Shown piece after piece: positions 1-8,181 of a stretch of 33,109 nucleotides of DNA. Numbering within the stretch: position 1 is the stretch's first letter; each line of letters starts with the position of its first letter. This stretch comes from an uncultured beta proteobacterium. Lineage in GTDB: Bacteria; Pseudomonadota; Gammaproteobacteria; Burkholderiales; Burkholderiaceae_B. Below the pieces are notes generated by a model. It was not told the DNA's origin and made no database searches. It saw only the letters and a list, made by a program, of their open reading frames with translations. The stretch covers positions 1 to 33,109 of the forward strand of contig CAIJKV010000155.1 in the NCBI GenBank assembly GCA_903821335.1, given 5' to 3'. The position numbers and the translations under genes were made by a program.

Positions 1-341
1 GGGTCGCGAAACAGTGCAGGGCATGTCGAGCACCAGTTCGCTCGTAAATCCACTGGAAACACTATAAACGCCAACGACGAGCGTTTCGCTCTGGCCGCTT
101 AAGCGGTGAGCCGCTGCACTGATTTGTCTTTGGGTCAGGTGGGGAAACCCACAGCAGCGTCATTAACAAAGAATCGGGGTTTGCCGGGTCACACGGTCCG
201 CCCTTAACACTACGTGAATCGCTGAGGTCCGGCCTGTCGGTTGGCTAAGTCCAAGGTTAAATCAAAAATAAATCGACTACACATGTAGAACTGCCTGCAT
301 AGGGCTCGCGGACGGGGGTTCAATTCCCCCCGGCTCCACCA
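1..341 (+). ncRNA. ssrA: tmRNA (ssrA), 5' end cut by window edge
   Basis: Transfer-messenger RNA rescues stalled ribosomes and tags the unfinished protein for proteolysis. The 3' end reads as a tRNA-like T arm and acceptor (GGGGGTTCAATTCCCCC, then CGGCTCCACCA) and ends in CCA at 341. An internal reading frame at 70-102 encodes ANDERFALAA followed by TAA, preceded by the usual ACTATAAAC resume context. A GTGGG-GAAA-CCCAC stem-loop with a GNRA loop lies at 139-152, in the pseudoknot region. The first bases seen (GGGTCGCGAAACAGTGCAGG) belong a short way inside the mature RNA, so roughly the first 20-30 nucleotides, including the 5' acceptor strand, lie outside the window. The tag matches that of Bordetella-type Alcaligenaceae. 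Confidence 0.95.
70..102 (+). other. tmRNA tag-peptide reading frame (ANDERFALAA-stop)
   Basis: The resume codon GCC at 70-72 opens a ten-codon frame, A-N-D-E-R-F-A-L-A-A, that ends with TAA at 100-102. The C-terminal LAA is the ClpXP/ClpAP degron of tmRNA tags. The tag sequence is the best taxonomic marker in the window. Confidence 0.93.
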
Positions 342-398
342 TACCGCACAATGGCTTCCCCTCGGGGAGGCCATTTTTTTGCCTGAAACCGCGTGTTT
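336..398 (+). repeat. Direct repeat copy A: ssrA CCACCA end plus terminator
   Basis: This 63-bp stretch starts at the last six bases of the tmRNA (CCACCA) and covers the terminator and its flank. It is repeated at 3471-3532 in the same orientation, with three substitutions and one T fewer in the T run. The first 19 and last 18 bases are identical in both copies. The 3' ends of tRNA and tmRNA genes are common integration sites, so this is a candidate att-type duplication. Confidence 0.8.
350..380 (+). terminator. Rho-independent terminator of ssrA
   Basis: A 12-bp stem (AATGGCTTCCCC pairing with GGGGAGGCCATT, with one G-T pair) and a two-base TC loop is followed by a run of seven T. It starts 9 bases after the tmRNA CCA end. 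A slightly degraded copy recurs at 3485-3514. Confidence 0.88.
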
Positions 399-533
399 AC
401 GGGGGTTGGCGCGGGTTCTTGCAGGCTGCAGAGACAGGCACTGTGACCGTATTACGCCCATTTTTCTCTCCCCGTTGCCACATTCCCTCACCTCTATACA
501 ATAAGTAGCTTACAAACCCTCGACGAGCAAACG

Positions 534-561
534 TTGTGACACTACTGATTTTGGGTAATAA
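534..561 (+). promoter_or_regulatory. Candidate sigma-70 promoter for the binding-protein/GGDEF pair
   Basis: TTGTGA (534-539) and TAATAA (556-561) are separated by 16 bp, 33 bp upstream of the GTG start at 594. The hexamers are only moderately close to consensus. The call rests on position and spacing. Confidence 0.35.
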
Positions 562-593
562 TCAAAATCAATCGTGGCTAGTCACGGATTCGA

Positions 594-1577
594 GTGGATT
601 TCAAAGGGATTTCACACATCATACGCATCGTCTCGGCTATCGCCCTTCTGCTTTTCCAGATCCTCGCCGCCACCCCTGCTCTGGCGGCTGAGCCTCTGCG
701 GCTTTCAGTTTCGATGTCGCCCCTATCACTCCCAATTTTCGTCGCCCAAGAGCAAGGCTATTTTGCAGCCGAGGGCTTGACGCTGAACGTCAAGGAAGTC
801 CTGGGCGGCCATCGCGCGATGCAACAGGTTCAGGACGGCAGTGCAGACTTGGGTACCTGCTCAGAGGCGGTCATCATGTTCAGGAGCTTTGAGACAAAGG
901 ACTTCCTGATTCTCGCGACCTTCGTGACCAGCGATGACGACGTCAAGCTGATCACCACCAGCGGCACTGGCATCACCACGCCCGAACAGCTCAAAGGCAA
1001 GCGAATTGGAACGGTTATCGGGGCAGCCAGCGACTATTACCTGCATACCCTTTTGGTATTAAACGGAATCGATCCCAAATTAGTGCACGTCACCCATCTT
1101 CAGCCCGAGGACATGGCCGAGGCACTCGCCAACGCTCAGGTTGACGCCATCGCAATCTGGGAGCCCAACGCATTCCAGGTTCTCAAGTCAGTTCCCGGTG
1201 CCACGTTATTGACAAAGTCGGGGTTCTATATCGAGACCTTCAACCTGGTCGCACGCTCAGAACTCAAGGGCGTGCGCGACGACGACCTGTTGAAATTGCT
1301 GCGCGCACTGGAACGCGCCGAGCGATTCATTCAAAATGAACCCGCAAAGGCTCAAGCCATTTTGCGCACTCGACTACAAACCAACTAGTCCTTTATCGAC
1401 TGGATCTGGCCGCGATTTCACTACCAACTCACGCTCAACCAAGCATTGTTGATGACTCTGGAAGGTGAGGCACGCTGGGCCATGCGAGAGGGCCTGGTCA
1501 AGGGCACAAAAACCCCAAACTATCTTGAATATATTTACCCCGGACTGCTTAACAAGATTCGCGCCAACACAGAATAA
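594..1577 (+). pseudogene. NMT1/SsuA-like ABC substrate-binding protein with in-frame amber stop
   Basis: This is a periplasmic binding protein of the nitrate/sulfonate/taurine (NMT1-like, SsuA/TauA) type. A GTG start leads into a signal peptide with a hydrophobic core and a likely cleavage site at ALA-AEP near residue 31. The fold follows (VSMSPLSLPIFVAQEQGYF, later LKGKRIGT and AIAIWEPNA). After residue 264 the frame meets TAG at 1386-1388. It then continues in the same frame for 62 more codons (beginning SFIDWIWPRF) to TAA at 1575, and that tail reads as the normal C-terminus of the family. A single CAG-to-TAG change would explain the stop. Either the gene is a recent pseudogene, the codon is read through, or a shortened 264-residue protein is made. 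No permease or ATPase is adjacent. The next gene is a membrane diguanylate cyclase 37 bp downstream, so the protein may have been its ligand-binding partner rather than part of a transporter. The SD is weak. Confidence 0.8.
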
Positions 1578-1614
1578 ATTCGTACTTGAAGCTGCCACGA
1601 ATAAATACAAATAA

Positions 1615-3294
1615 ATGCGAATAAAAACCTTACTGTATTCCGTTGTGCTTGCCGCCATGGCCATCGTGGTCGGCATGGCACTGGTCGGCTGGCTGCTGAC
1701 GGCAAGGCTGACAGCCATCTCACAAACCCAGGTGCGTGCCCAGATCGCCGCCACTAACGTGGCGGACTTGCTGGTGTTGACCCATGAATACGCCCTGTAT
1801 GCTGAGGAAAGGGTCAAGCAACAATGGGTCGCCCGACAGGCGCAGATTGCACAGACAATCGAACTGGGTCGTCATGGCGCGATCTCGGTGCCCGTAGAGA
1901 CGATCTTTGTCGTCAAGGCGCTGGATGAAAATTTTCAACTGCTAGTGAGCACTGGCACAGCCGACAGCGCGTTGAATGGACGGCAAGTTTCTCTGTTACT
2001 CAGCCAGTTACTCACCAATGCCCAAACACTCAGTGACGCCGTGCGGGTCTGGTCCGACGAGGCCGAACGGCAGCGCCAACAAGCTGAACGTCGCCTTGAG
2101 ACCCTGGCGACCACCGCCCCGATCGTCATACTCTGTGTACTGATACTGCTGGCGGCGATCTTGGTCAAGCGTGTGCTAAGACCCCTGGACAAACTCCATC
2201 AAGCCGTCAAGTCTGTCGCCAAAGGAGACCTGACAGTGCGTAGCGCCACAGGGACTCACGATGAATTTGGAAGATTATCCGAAACCTTTGACGCCATGGC
2301 CGTCGACCTGGTGAGCGAACTTCGTACAGAAATTGCCCAGCATAAAACCTCGCAGGCGGACTTGAGCAGGTTCAAGGCCATTATCGACTCAGCCGACGAC
2401 GCAATCATCAGCAAGGACATGAACGGCCTCATCACCAGCTGGAATCCTGCTGCCACGAAAATTTATGGTTACTCAGAAGCCGAGGCCATTGGGCAGCCAG
2501 TCGACATGCTGATCCCACAAGAGTCGCGCAATGAACTGTCTGATCTGTGGGTACGGGTCGAGAACGGTGAGCCCGTGTCGCACTATCGTGCGGAGCGCGT
2601 TTGCAAGGACGGCACCCGCGTACCCATGTTGCTCTCCCTGTCACCCATCAAGGGCGCGCAAGGTGGGCTCATCGGTATCGCAAGCGTTGGCCACAATATC
2701 AGCGACCAGATTCGGCTGGAAAAAATGGTCACGCACATGGCATTTTATGACACGCTGACCAACCTGCCAAACCGACGCATGCTCAATGACCGCCTGGGCC
2801 AGACGCTGGCCGCCAATAAGCGCAGCGGGCGCTTTGGCGCATTGATGTTTGTGGATCTGGATAATTTCAAACTACTCAACGATGCCCATGGGCATCAGGC
2901 AGGTGACCTACTGCTGATCGAGGTTGGCCAGCGACTCAAGGCCTGTGTGCGGGAAATGGACACCGTGGCACGCATCGGTGGCGACGAGTTTGTGGTGATG
3001 ATCGCTGAACTCGACGGCGACCTGGGAAAATCCACTTTGCATGCCGGGGTGATTGCGGACAAAATCCGCGCAGCCATCGCTGCGCTCTACACACTACCCC
3101 TGCAGGTCGCAGGGCGCGAGGCTGAGGGGACACAAGAGCGTAGCACCCTCGAACACCATTGCACCGCCAGTATCGGCGTGGTGCTGTTCCCGCAGGGCGA
3201 TGGCAGCCCGGACGACCTCCTGAAGTGGGCCGACGCAGCGATGTACGACGCCAAGGCCGCAGGGCGCAATACAGTCAGATTCTTTGAAATCTAA
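1615..3294 (+). CDS. Membrane PAS-GGDEF diguanylate cyclase
   Basis: A 559-residue protein predicted to make c-di-GMP from two GTP at the inner membrane. Order: TM helix at about 7-29, a periplasmic domain at about 30-165 without a recognised fold, TM helix at about 168-186, HAMP (about 187-240), PAS (about 250-365, with SWNPAATKIYGYSEAEAIGQ) and GGDEF (about 375-558). The catalytic motif GGDEF is intact at 455-459, the metal-binding FVDLDNFK is present, and an RxxD inhibitory site (R446, D449) lies five residues before GGDEF. Activity with product inhibition is therefore expected. It lies just behind the broken binding-protein gene and is probably co-transcribed with it. The small periplasmic domain could read the state of that binding protein, which is inference from gene order. 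The start ATG at 1615 lacks a strong SD. Confidence 0.92.
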   Translation: MRIKTLLYSVVLAAMAIVVGMALVGWLLTARLTAISQTQVRAQIAATNVADLLVLTHEYALYAEERVKQQWVARQAQIAQTIELGRHGAISVPVETIFVVKALDENFQLLVSTGTADSALNGRQVSLLLSQLLTNAQTLSDAVRVWSDEAERQRQQAERRLETLATTAPIVILCVLILLAAILVKRVLRPLDKLHQAVKSVAKGDLTVRSATGTHDEFGRLSETFDAMAVDLVSELRTEIAQHKTSQADLSRFKAIIDSADDAIISKDMNGLITSWNPAATKIYGYSEAEAIGQPVDMLIPQESRNELSDLWVRVENGEPVSHYRAERVCKDGTRVPMLLSLSPIKGAQGGLIGIASVGHNISDQIRLEKMVTHMAFYDTLTNLPNRRMLNDRLGQTLAANKRSGRFGALMFVDLDNFKLLNDAHGHQAGDLLLIEVGQRLKACVREMDTVARIGGDEFVVMIAELDGDLGKSTLHAGVIADKIRAAIAALYTLPLQVAGREAEGTQERSTLEHHCTASIGVVLFPQGDGSPDDLLKWADAAMYDAKAAGRNTVRFFEI

Positions 3295-3299
3295 TCGAT

Positions 3300-3470
3300 C
3301 TAACCACGATTGTTTTTCATTGCATTCATACGCTGCTCGAGAGCCAGAAGCTGCTGTTCAAGCCGGTCGGCACGCAGTTGGGTGCGTTTAACCAGGTCGA
3401 GCTCGATAGCGAACTCCTCGCGTGTGACCAGATCCGCACTGTAATGTGCGAGCTTTATTACGCAACCTGC
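3300..3470 (-). pseudogene. ubiK (BMFP/YqiC family) 3' remnant
   Basis: The minus strand encodes about 50 residues reading DLVTREEFAIELDLVKRT, followed by a Leu/Glu-rich coiled coil (RLEQQLLALEQRMNAM) and a TAG stop. This is the conserved C-terminal half of UbiK/YqiC, the accessory factor for ubiquinone synthesis, in which E. coli has LDLVSREEFDVQ. The N-terminal amphipathic half is absent. Homology ends at about 3465-3470, exactly where the second copy of the ssrA flank begins, so the gene appears cut at that junction. It lies tail to tail with the diguanylate cyclase gene, 5 bp away. Confidence 0.55.
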
Positions 3471-3532
3471 CCACCATACCGCACAATGGTTCCCCCTCGG
3501 GAAGGCCATTTTTTGCCTGAAACCGCGTGTTT
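3471..3532 (+). repeat. Direct repeat copy B of the ssrA 3' flank, with degenerate terminator
   Basis: 62 bp nearly identical to 336-398, starting CCACCATACCGCACAATGG and ending GCCTGAAACCGCGTGTTT. The hairpin at 3485-3514 keeps its outer and inner stem but has a two-G bulge and six T. No tmRNA or tRNA sequence precedes CCACCA here; the ubiK remnant abuts it instead. From 3533 to the end of fruA (3704) no gene is recognisable. Confidence 0.78.
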
Positions 3533-3664
3533 GCAGGCGTTGACCTTGATGGTGGGCTGCGCTTCAGAATGGCCGTGCAAGCCAATGCAGCTAAAGCCCT
3601 GCCAGCTCTGCAACAAAGCAGTCTGAAAGCTGTTCTGCCTCTGTACGCGATCAACAACAGATTG

Positions 3665-3696
3665 AAAAATTCCGGCGATCAACAGATCTGTTCGCC
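3665..3696 (-). terminator. Candidate terminator of the fru locus
   Basis: Read on the minus strand, GGCGA and TCGCC (plus-strand 3692-3696 and 3674-3678) form a short stem around the palindrome AACAGATCTGTT and are followed by GGAATTTTT. It sits 8 bp past the fruA stop. The stem is short, so the call is tentative. Confidence 0.38.
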
Positions 3697-3703
3697 CAAA
3701 GCA

Positions 3704-5110
3704 TCAGCTCACGACCCCTGCGTTCAGCGGGCGCTTGAGGCCACCCAACGCTAAGGTGCTGACCAGCGTGCCCGCCACTATGGCCATCAGGTACTCACCT
3801 GGACCGGTTACCGCGTTGGGTATGGGCAGCACGAATACGCCTCCGTGGGGCACACGCAGTTCGCAGCCGAACGCCATCGACAGCGCACCAGCCACAGCCG
3901 AACCCAGCATCAGCGCGGGGATCACACGCAGGGGATCTTTGGCTGCGAACGGGATGGCCCCCTCGGTGACAAAGGAGATGCCCAGCAAGGCAGTGGCTTT
4001 GCCGGCCTCGCGTTCGTCCACAGAAAAGCGGTTCTTGAACAGCACTGTGGCCAGAGCCAGGGCCAGGGGCGGCGTCATCCCCGCTGCCATGACTGCGGCC
4101 ATGGGCGCATAGACCTCGCTTGCGATCAGGCCGGTGGCAAAAGCGTAGGCCGCCTTGTTAACCGGGCCACCCATGTCGAAAGCCATCATCGAGCCCAGCA
4201 ACAGGCCCAAGTAGATGGTATTGGAGCCTTGCAGGCCTTTTAGCCAGACGGTGATCGTGGTTAGTGCGACGTAGACGGGTCCACCGACCACGTAGTACAT
4301 CAGCAGGCCAACGATGGCGCTACCCAGCAGCGGCAATATCAGTACCGGCTTCAGACCGTCCAGATTGCGCCCGAGCTGGATCTTGTCGTTCAGGAACTTG
4401 ACGACATAACCGGCCAGGAAACCGGCAGCAATACCGCCAACGAAGCCAGCACCAATGGATGCGGCAATCATCCCGCCAATCATGCCGGGTGCCAGGCCGG
4501 GGCGATCGGCAATCGAATGTGCAATAAACCCGGCCAGGATAGGCACCATCAATGCAAAGCCGCTCTTGGCGCCAATCGTAAACAAGGTCCAGGCCAGCGT
4601 GCCCCTGTTGGCGTCTTCATCAACATAGATACCGCCAAGCGCGAAGCCCAGGGCAATCAACAGGCCCCCGGCCACCACGAAGGGGATCATGTAGGAGACG
4701 CCGGTCATCAGGTGCTTGTAGGCACCAGTGCGACTTGCACTTTGCTGAGCCTTGAGCGCATTGACTTGATCGGCGTTGGACTCGCCGGCGGTGGTGTCGC
4801 TATTTTTGGCCTGCTCCATGGCGGTACGCACCACCTGGGCGCCATCCTTGATGGCGGCATCGGTGCTTGTCTGGTAAATGCGCTTACCCAAAAAGCGGCT
4901 CATATCGACATTGGTGTCGGCGGCGATCAACACAATCTCGGCGGCGGCTATTTCGGCGTCGGTGAGCGTGTTCTGTGTGCCAACCGAACCCTGAGTCTCG
5001 ACCTTGATCGTCAGCTGGTTAGCCTTGGCGCCGATTTCCAGACCTTCAGCCGCCATAAAGGTATGGGCGATGCCGGTGGGGCAAGCGGTCACGGCAACTA
5101 GTTTTGACAT
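3704..5110 (-). CDS. fruA: PTS fructose transporter subunit EIIBC
   Basis: A 468-residue fructose permease that imports fructose and phosphorylates it to fructose 1-phosphate. An N-terminal EIIB domain (about 1-100) carries the phosphocysteine in [10 protein letters not shown] (C10). A linker of about 30 polar residues leads to a multi-spanning EIIC domain from about residue 130, with family signatures such as [17 protein letters not shown] and ITEGAIPFA-like [14 protein letters not shown]. Only one EIIB domain is present, unlike E. coli FruA, which has a second degenerate one. The ATG at 5110 is preceded by a GGAA SD. It lies 131 bp downstream of the frameshifted fruB. The 1-phosphofructokinase gene fruK that usually sits between them is absent. 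FruA looks intact but depends on FruB for phosphate. Confidence 0.93.
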   Translation of the reverse strand: MSKLVAVTACPTGIAHTFMAAEGLEIGAKANQLTIKVETQGSVGTQNTLTDAEIAAAEIVLIAADTNVDMSRFLGKRIYQTSTDAAIKDGAQVVRTAMEQAKNSDTTAGESNADQVNALKAQQSASRTGAYKHLMTGVSYMIPFVVAGGLLIALGFALGGIYVDEDANRGTLAWTLFTIGAKSGFALMVPILAGFIAHSIADRPGLAPGMIGGMIAASIGAGFVGGIAAGFLAGYVVKFLNDKIQLGRNLDGLKPVLILPLLGSAIVGLLMYYVVGGPVYVALTTITVWLKGLQGSNTIYLGLLLGSMMAFDMGGPVNKAAYAFATGLIASEVYAPMAAVMAAGMTPPLALALATVLFKNRFSVDEREAGKATALLGISFVTEGAIPFAAKDPLRVIPALMLGSAVAGALSMAFGCELRVPHGGVFVLPIPNAVTGPGEYLMAIVAGTLVSTLALGGLKRPLNAGVVS

Positions 5111-5145
5111 GGTGAAATTCCGTTGACTTGATAAGACAGGTGGAA

Positions 5146-5206
5146 GGTTGGGTTGGGTTGGGTTGGCTGGGTTGGCTGGGTTAGCTGAGTAAACTGAGTA
5201 AACTGA
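5146..5206. repeat. GGTTG-type tandem repeat with G-tracts in the fruB-fruA spacer
   Basis: On the plus strand four GGTTG units (5146-5165) are followed by variants, giving a series of G2-3 tracts separated by TT or CT up to 5182. A second tandem repeat, TGAGTAAAC twice, follows at 5186-5203. The G-rich strand is the template strand for the fru genes. It could fold as a G-quadruplex and is prone to copy-number slippage. Confidence 0.8.
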
Positions 5207-5241
5207 TCCGGATCATGCGGGCTGAAGACTGTGCAGCGAGT

Positions 5242-7711
5242 TCATAGTGCGCGCACCTCATCGGCACTACCTGCAGCCAGCGCGCGCTCAGCCAGTGCCT
5301 GCATGGAGACAAACGATTCAGCTCGAAGAGCGGCCTTGACCGCAGCGATGTCCTGCGCGCTCATTGACAGTTCATCCACGCCAAGACCGGTGAGGATGCG
5401 GGCGCCCAGGGGGTCTGCGGCCAGACCACCGCAAACCCCCACCCAGGTACTATGCTTTTTGGCAGCACGCACCGTTCGGTCGATCAAGTTCAGCACCGCT
5501 GGGTGCAAACTGTCTGCCTGAGATGCCAACTCCGGGTGCTGGCGATCTATGGCCAGGGTGTATTGGGTCAGGTCGTTGGTTCCCACCGAGAAAAAGTCCA
5601 CCAGTGGCGCAAATTTTTCGGCCATCACCGCCACCGCAGGGACTTCGACCATGATACCGATCTTGAGTTGCGGCCCGTTGACTTGGGCGCGGGCACGTTC
5701 GCAATGCGTTCGCAAGGCCTCGATCTCGCTGGTATGTGTCACCATAGGAAACATAATGCGGATCGGCCCGTGCGCGGCCGCCCGGTACAGCGCGCGCAAT
5801 TGGGTGTACAGCAGGTCTTGCCGGATCAGCAGGAGCCGCGCACCACGCACACCCAGGATCGGATTTTCTTCCGCAGGAAGATTCAGATAGGGAGCCTTCT
5901 TGTCTCCACCGATGTCGAGCGCGCGGATGATCAGCGAGCGCCCGCCCATGGTCTCGGTCATGTCACGGTAGGCCCGGTACTGCTCTTGCTCATCGGGGGC
6001 GCTGTTGCGCCCCAGAAACAGGAACTCCGTGCGCATCAGACCCACGCCTTGCGCGCCGGCTTCCAGGGCCACGCTGGCCTGCTTGGCATTGGCGACATTG
6101 GCGGCGACTTCAACGGTGTGGCCGTCTGTGGTGGTCGCCGGCAGGTAGCGGCTTTCGCGCAGGGTGTTTCGAACTTCCCTCTGACGCGCAATCACGGCGG
6201 TTGCAGCCTCCCGATCGGCTGGTGACACATCCAGATAGACGGCGCCAACGCTGCCATCGATCACCGCCAGCTGGCCCTCGGGCGCGGCCAGCCGCCACCA
6301 CTGCGGGCAGACCGAGGGTGCGAACAAGAATCGCCGTGTGGGATGTGGGGCCACTGCTGCTGATGGCCAGGCCCACCACAAAGTTCATGTCGAGCTTCAG
6401 CGTTTCAGAAGGTGTCAGGTCCTCGGCCACCAGGATGCTGGGCTTGTCCAGTACCAAGGTCTGACGCGCAACCCCCAACAGGTTGGCCAGAACACGCTCA
6501 CCGACATCGCGCATGTCCACTGCACGAGCCGCAAGCAGTGGATCAGCGACGACCTGAAGCTTTTCCACCCGCGCCTGGCAGGCGGATTTCCAAGCCCATG
6601 CAGGTCCATGGCCGCGCAGAATGATCGCTAAGGCCTCGCGGAGCAGGTCGGGGTCTGCAGCGAGTTCGCGCTGGGAGGCAAAGATAGCCGCCTCGGACGC
6701 GCCCAGTCGTTCGCGGGTCTGCCGTTCAAGTAGGTCCAGTTCGCAGCGGATGGCCACCAGCGCCGTTTCCAGCGCTTGGCCATCGGCAACCACATCACCG
6801 GGGCTATCGGGCACATCAAATTGGTGGCTGACATGCCTGACCAGCGTCCCGATGGCCAAGCCCGGGCTTGCACCGATACCGTAAATGGCTTGGGGTTTGC
6901 CGAGCGGGAGCCAGTCAGGCGCGCTGCAGCGCGCGGCCAAAGCGTTGCGATGGGCGCATTCGACATCGGCCTTTTCTTCGGCAGACAGAGAGTGGATGAC
7001 CTCCAGCAGGGCATCAACCGCGCGCTGTGCATCGGGGCCACGTGCGGCAATGCGCAGGCTCTCGCCGCACGTCAAGCCAAGCGTCAACAGGCTGGTGAGC
7101 GCCTTGGCGTCGGAGAACTCATGGGCTTTGTAGACACGGATATCACTGGCAAAGTGTTTGGCAGTGTCAACCCAGCGTGCTGCCGGGCGGGCGTGCAGAC
7201 CATTGGGATAGTCCAGCGTCCAGTCCGACTGGACATCGCAGGGCCACGCCAGCGCCTCGGTGATGGGTGTTATCTGCGGCATGGGAGTATCGGTCAGGAT
7301 GCTGACAACCCGTTGCGCATCATCGGTTGTCACCAGGTTCTCGATGCTCTGGGCATTCTGCATCAGGCGAGTCAGTCTGCGTAACAATACGATGTGTTCT
7401 TCTGACATGGCGGCAATTGCCACGACCAGATGCGCACGGTCACCCGACTTCCAAATCACCCCTTCACGAAACTGCACCACGGCAACACCGGTATGAAGGA
7501 TGTGGTGGCGGTCTTGCGCCATCCCGTGCGGAATCGCGACCCCTGCGCCCAGAAAGGTGTTGGAGTCCTCTTCGCGCTTGAGCATGCTGTCAACATAGGT
7601 GGGGACGATATAACCCGCGTTCACCAGCAACTGCCCTGCTAGGCGTATCGCCTCATTCTTGTTACTGGCCTGGGCATTTAGCTTAACGCAGGCGGTCGTC
7701 ATGATTTCCAT
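5242..7711 (-). pseudogene. fruB: PTS fructose EIIA-HPr-EI fusion, frameshifted in EI
   Basis: This multiphosphoryl transfer protein carries phosphate from PEP through EI, HPr and EIIA to FruA. The ATG at 7711 is chosen because an AGGAG SD lies just upstream; a GTG 24 bp earlier lacks one. EIIA comes first (phospho-His in AIPHG, H62), then HPr (NGLHARPA, H173), then EI (PTSHTAI, H458). At about residue 475 (near 6285-6290), just after LPAVVAAG, the frame is lost. The rest of EI continues in another frame from LAAPEGQLAVIDG to the stop at 5242, with its PEP-binding and C-terminal motifs intact (GLMRTEFLFLGR, VGTNDLTQYTL). E. coli EI has about 11 residues between these points where only about 5 can be made here, so a small out-of-frame deletion is likelier than a one-base error. 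As it stands, a 541-codon-range product lacking the PEP-binding half would be made and could not autophosphorylate. Confidence 0.85.
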
Positions 7712-7761
7712 CCGTATCTCCTGGTTAGGACGCACTCAACTTTTTTTGTCGACGTTTATGT

Positions 7762-7781
7762 AATCGTTTACTAAAACGATT
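7762..7781. promoter_or_regulatory. Palindromic operator upstream of fruB (LacI/FruR type)
   Basis: AATCGTTT and AAACGATT form a perfect 8-bp inverted repeat around ACTA, 51 bp before the fruB ATG. It is flanked by two GTCGAC sites (7748-7753 and 7782-7787). On the minus strand TCGACA and TACATA, 18 bp apart, could be the -35 and -10, which would put the palindrome between them, a classic repressor position. LacI-family fructose repressors (FruR/Cra) bind palindromes of this kind. No regulator gene is present in the window. Confidence 0.55.
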
Positions 7782-7910
7782 GTCGACCTAAACTTGAATT
7801 GCCGGTGGATTTTGGCTTGTCATGTGGGTTGTCCGCGCGCCAGCACCTGCTGCCCGCCCTGAACGTGATCGATGAACATTACGATTTGCGCCTTCAGACG
7901 TGAACCGTGT

Positions 7911-8057
7911 GACGGGCAGGCGGTTTCGTTCACGGTTTCGATTGGCGTGACGGGAATTGTCCCGTCGGACACGAGCATCGATAGCGCACTCAAGCGAGCC
8001 GACACCGCGATGTATGCGGCCAAGTCAGGCGGACGCAATCAGGTTCGGTTGGGATAG
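7911..8057 (+). pseudogene. GGDEF-domain 3' remnant
   Basis: About 48 codons match the C-terminal end of a GGDEF domain: FTVSIGVTGIVPSDTSIDS, then LKRADTAMYAAKSGGRNQVR and a stop at 8055-8057. The catalytic half is missing. The frame upstream is closed by TGA at 7866-7868, and no GGDEF motif is found between the fru operator and this fragment. It is a dead 3' end of a diguanylate cyclase gene different from the one at 1615. Confidence 0.72.
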
Positions 8058-8120
8058 TGCGTTTTGCGGGTTTTTTCTTATCCATTGACGTCCATTCCTG
8101 ACGATTAAAATACACTTGTT

Positions 8121-8144
8121 TTCGAGGTAACTTTCGGAGTAACT
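8121..8144 (+). repeat. Tandem 12-bp repeat upstream of the integrase remnant
   Basis: TTCGAGGTAACT is followed directly by TTCGGAGTAACT, with two mismatches. Paired repeats of this GGTAACTT type are typical ahead of P4-like tyrosine integrase genes, where they may act as arm-binding sites. It lies 37 bp before the integrase start. Confidence 0.5.
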
Positions 8145-8181
8145 TGGGGGTGTCGCAACGCTTCTACAAAAATATTACGCC

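Noticed and set aside
210-491. A 93-codon minus-strand open frame across ssrA and its terminator
   Set aside because: It is antisense to tmRNA; its sequence is explained by the conserved RNA and it has no SD or family features.
3388-3682. Several minus- and plus-strand frames across the second terminator repeat
   Set aside because: They cross the repeat and hairpin, share only the repeat-encoded KHAVSG stretch with the frame near ssrA, and show no domain. Only the UbiK-like end is real homology.
5452-6225. A 257-codon plus-strand open frame opposite the EI part of fruB, and similar long frames opposite fruA and HPr/EIIA
   Set aside because: They are antisense to clearly coding sequence with strong PTS motifs. 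Long shadow frames are common in GC-rich genes.
6281-6293. Programmed ribosomal frameshift at the fruB break
   Set aside because: No slippery heptamer or downstream stem stands out, and several residues expected from EI homologues appear to be missing, which points to a small deletion instead.
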